DNA of 13,038 nt from Gaiellasilicea sp038324115 (GTDB lineage: Bacteria; Actinomycetota; Thermoleophilia; Gaiellales; Gaiellaceae). The translations under genes were made by a program, and so were the position numbers. Where the stretch lies: assembly GCA_038324115.1 (NCBI GenBank), contig JBBQHQ010000067.1, positions 1 to 13,038 on the forward strand, written 5' to 3'. Shown one piece after another: positions 12,960-13,038 of the stretch. Position 1 is the stretch's first letter; each line of letters begins with the position of its first letter. The notes below the pieces were generated by a model, which did no database searches, had not been told where the DNA came from, and saw only the letters and a list, made by a program, of their open reading frames with translations.

Positions 12960-13038
12960 CGCCGCCGGACGGGCACGCCGGCGCCCGCGTAGCGCACCGC
13001 GAGGCGGCGCTGCTCGCGCGCGTCGGGCCAGAGCGCGA
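12956..13038 (-). CDS. Probable CcmF-like cytochrome c biogenesis protein, C-terminal end only
   Basis: Only the last 27 codons are in the window, reading ALWPDAREQRRLAVRYAGAG and then VPVRRR before TGA. An ALWP followed by basic residues resembles the end of the last membrane helix and tail of CcmF (heme lyase). The GTGA overlap with the CcmI-like gene agrees. The fragment is too short to be sure. Confidence 0.4.
   Translation of the reverse strand, partial: ALWPDAREQRRLAVRYAGAGVPVRRR

Noticed and set aside
12384..12992. Plus-strand Gly/Ser-rich open frame over the repeat
   Set aside because: No ribosome site, and its second half is the reverse of the CcmI-like gene; the minus strand has a ribosome site and operon spacing.
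1..13038. tRNA, rRNA, insertion sequence, phage or integrase genes
   Set aside because: None seen on either strand; apart from the 5888-6028 repeat the window reads as ordinary chromosomal sequence.

Overview
The window is very GC-rich, uses many GTG starts, and packs its genes tightly on both strands. It carries a fused PafB/PafC-type WYL regulator, and several starts fit a leaderless pattern in which a -10-like hexamer lies about 6 nt before the start codon. This points to a high-GC actinomycetote. The class Thermoleophilia (for example Gaiellales) is my best guess, but it is only a guess.

Layout. (1) 2-1732, +: most of a two-module WYL regulator, cut off at its 5' end by the window edge. 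(2) 1729-4516, -: queG (epoxyqueuosine reductase), then an overlapping GAF sensor histidine kinase that meets the WYL gene stop-to-stop. (3) 4534-5514, +: a zinc-less MDR oxidoreductase, starting only 17 bp from queG. (4) 5511-5810, -: a MIP18/DUF59 (SufT/PaaD-like) iron-sulfur protein, overlapping the MDR gene stop-to-stop. (5) 5811-6027: a gap holding a palindrome, a probable leaderless promoter and two copies of a hairpin-bearing repeat. (6) 6028-9975, -: a four-gene operon in the order metallophosphoesterase, cyclic 2,3-diphosphoglycerate synthetase, 2-phosphoglycerate kinase, GlpX-like protein. Each junction is a 4-nt GTGA or ATGA overlap. (7) 10026-10996, +: a small PD-(D/E)XK-like protein and an overlapping hypoxanthine phosphoribosyltransferase that lacks a normal start codon. 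(8) 10997-11160: a convergent gap with hairpins. (9) 11161-12369, -: a secreted coiled-coil M23 peptidase of EnvC/NlpD type. (10) 12461-13038, -: a Pro-rich repeat peptide, a CcmI/CcmH-like membrane protein, and the last codons of what looks like CcmF. These suggest a cytochrome c maturation cluster continuing beyond the window.

The most interesting part is region 6. The kinase makes 2,3-diphosphoglycerate from 2-phosphoglycerate and the synthetase cyclises it. This is the cyclic-2,3-diphosphoglycerate pathway known from thermophilic methanogens, here in a bacterial operon. The two extra members are phosphatase-type proteins. The GlpX-like one keeps the fructose-1,6-bisphosphatase II fold signature but has lost most of its metal and catalytic residues. 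The metallophosphoesterase keeps a complete two-metal site. A make-and-break or sensing module built around a phosphoglycerate metabolite is a reasonable hypothesis; nothing in the sequence proves the product.
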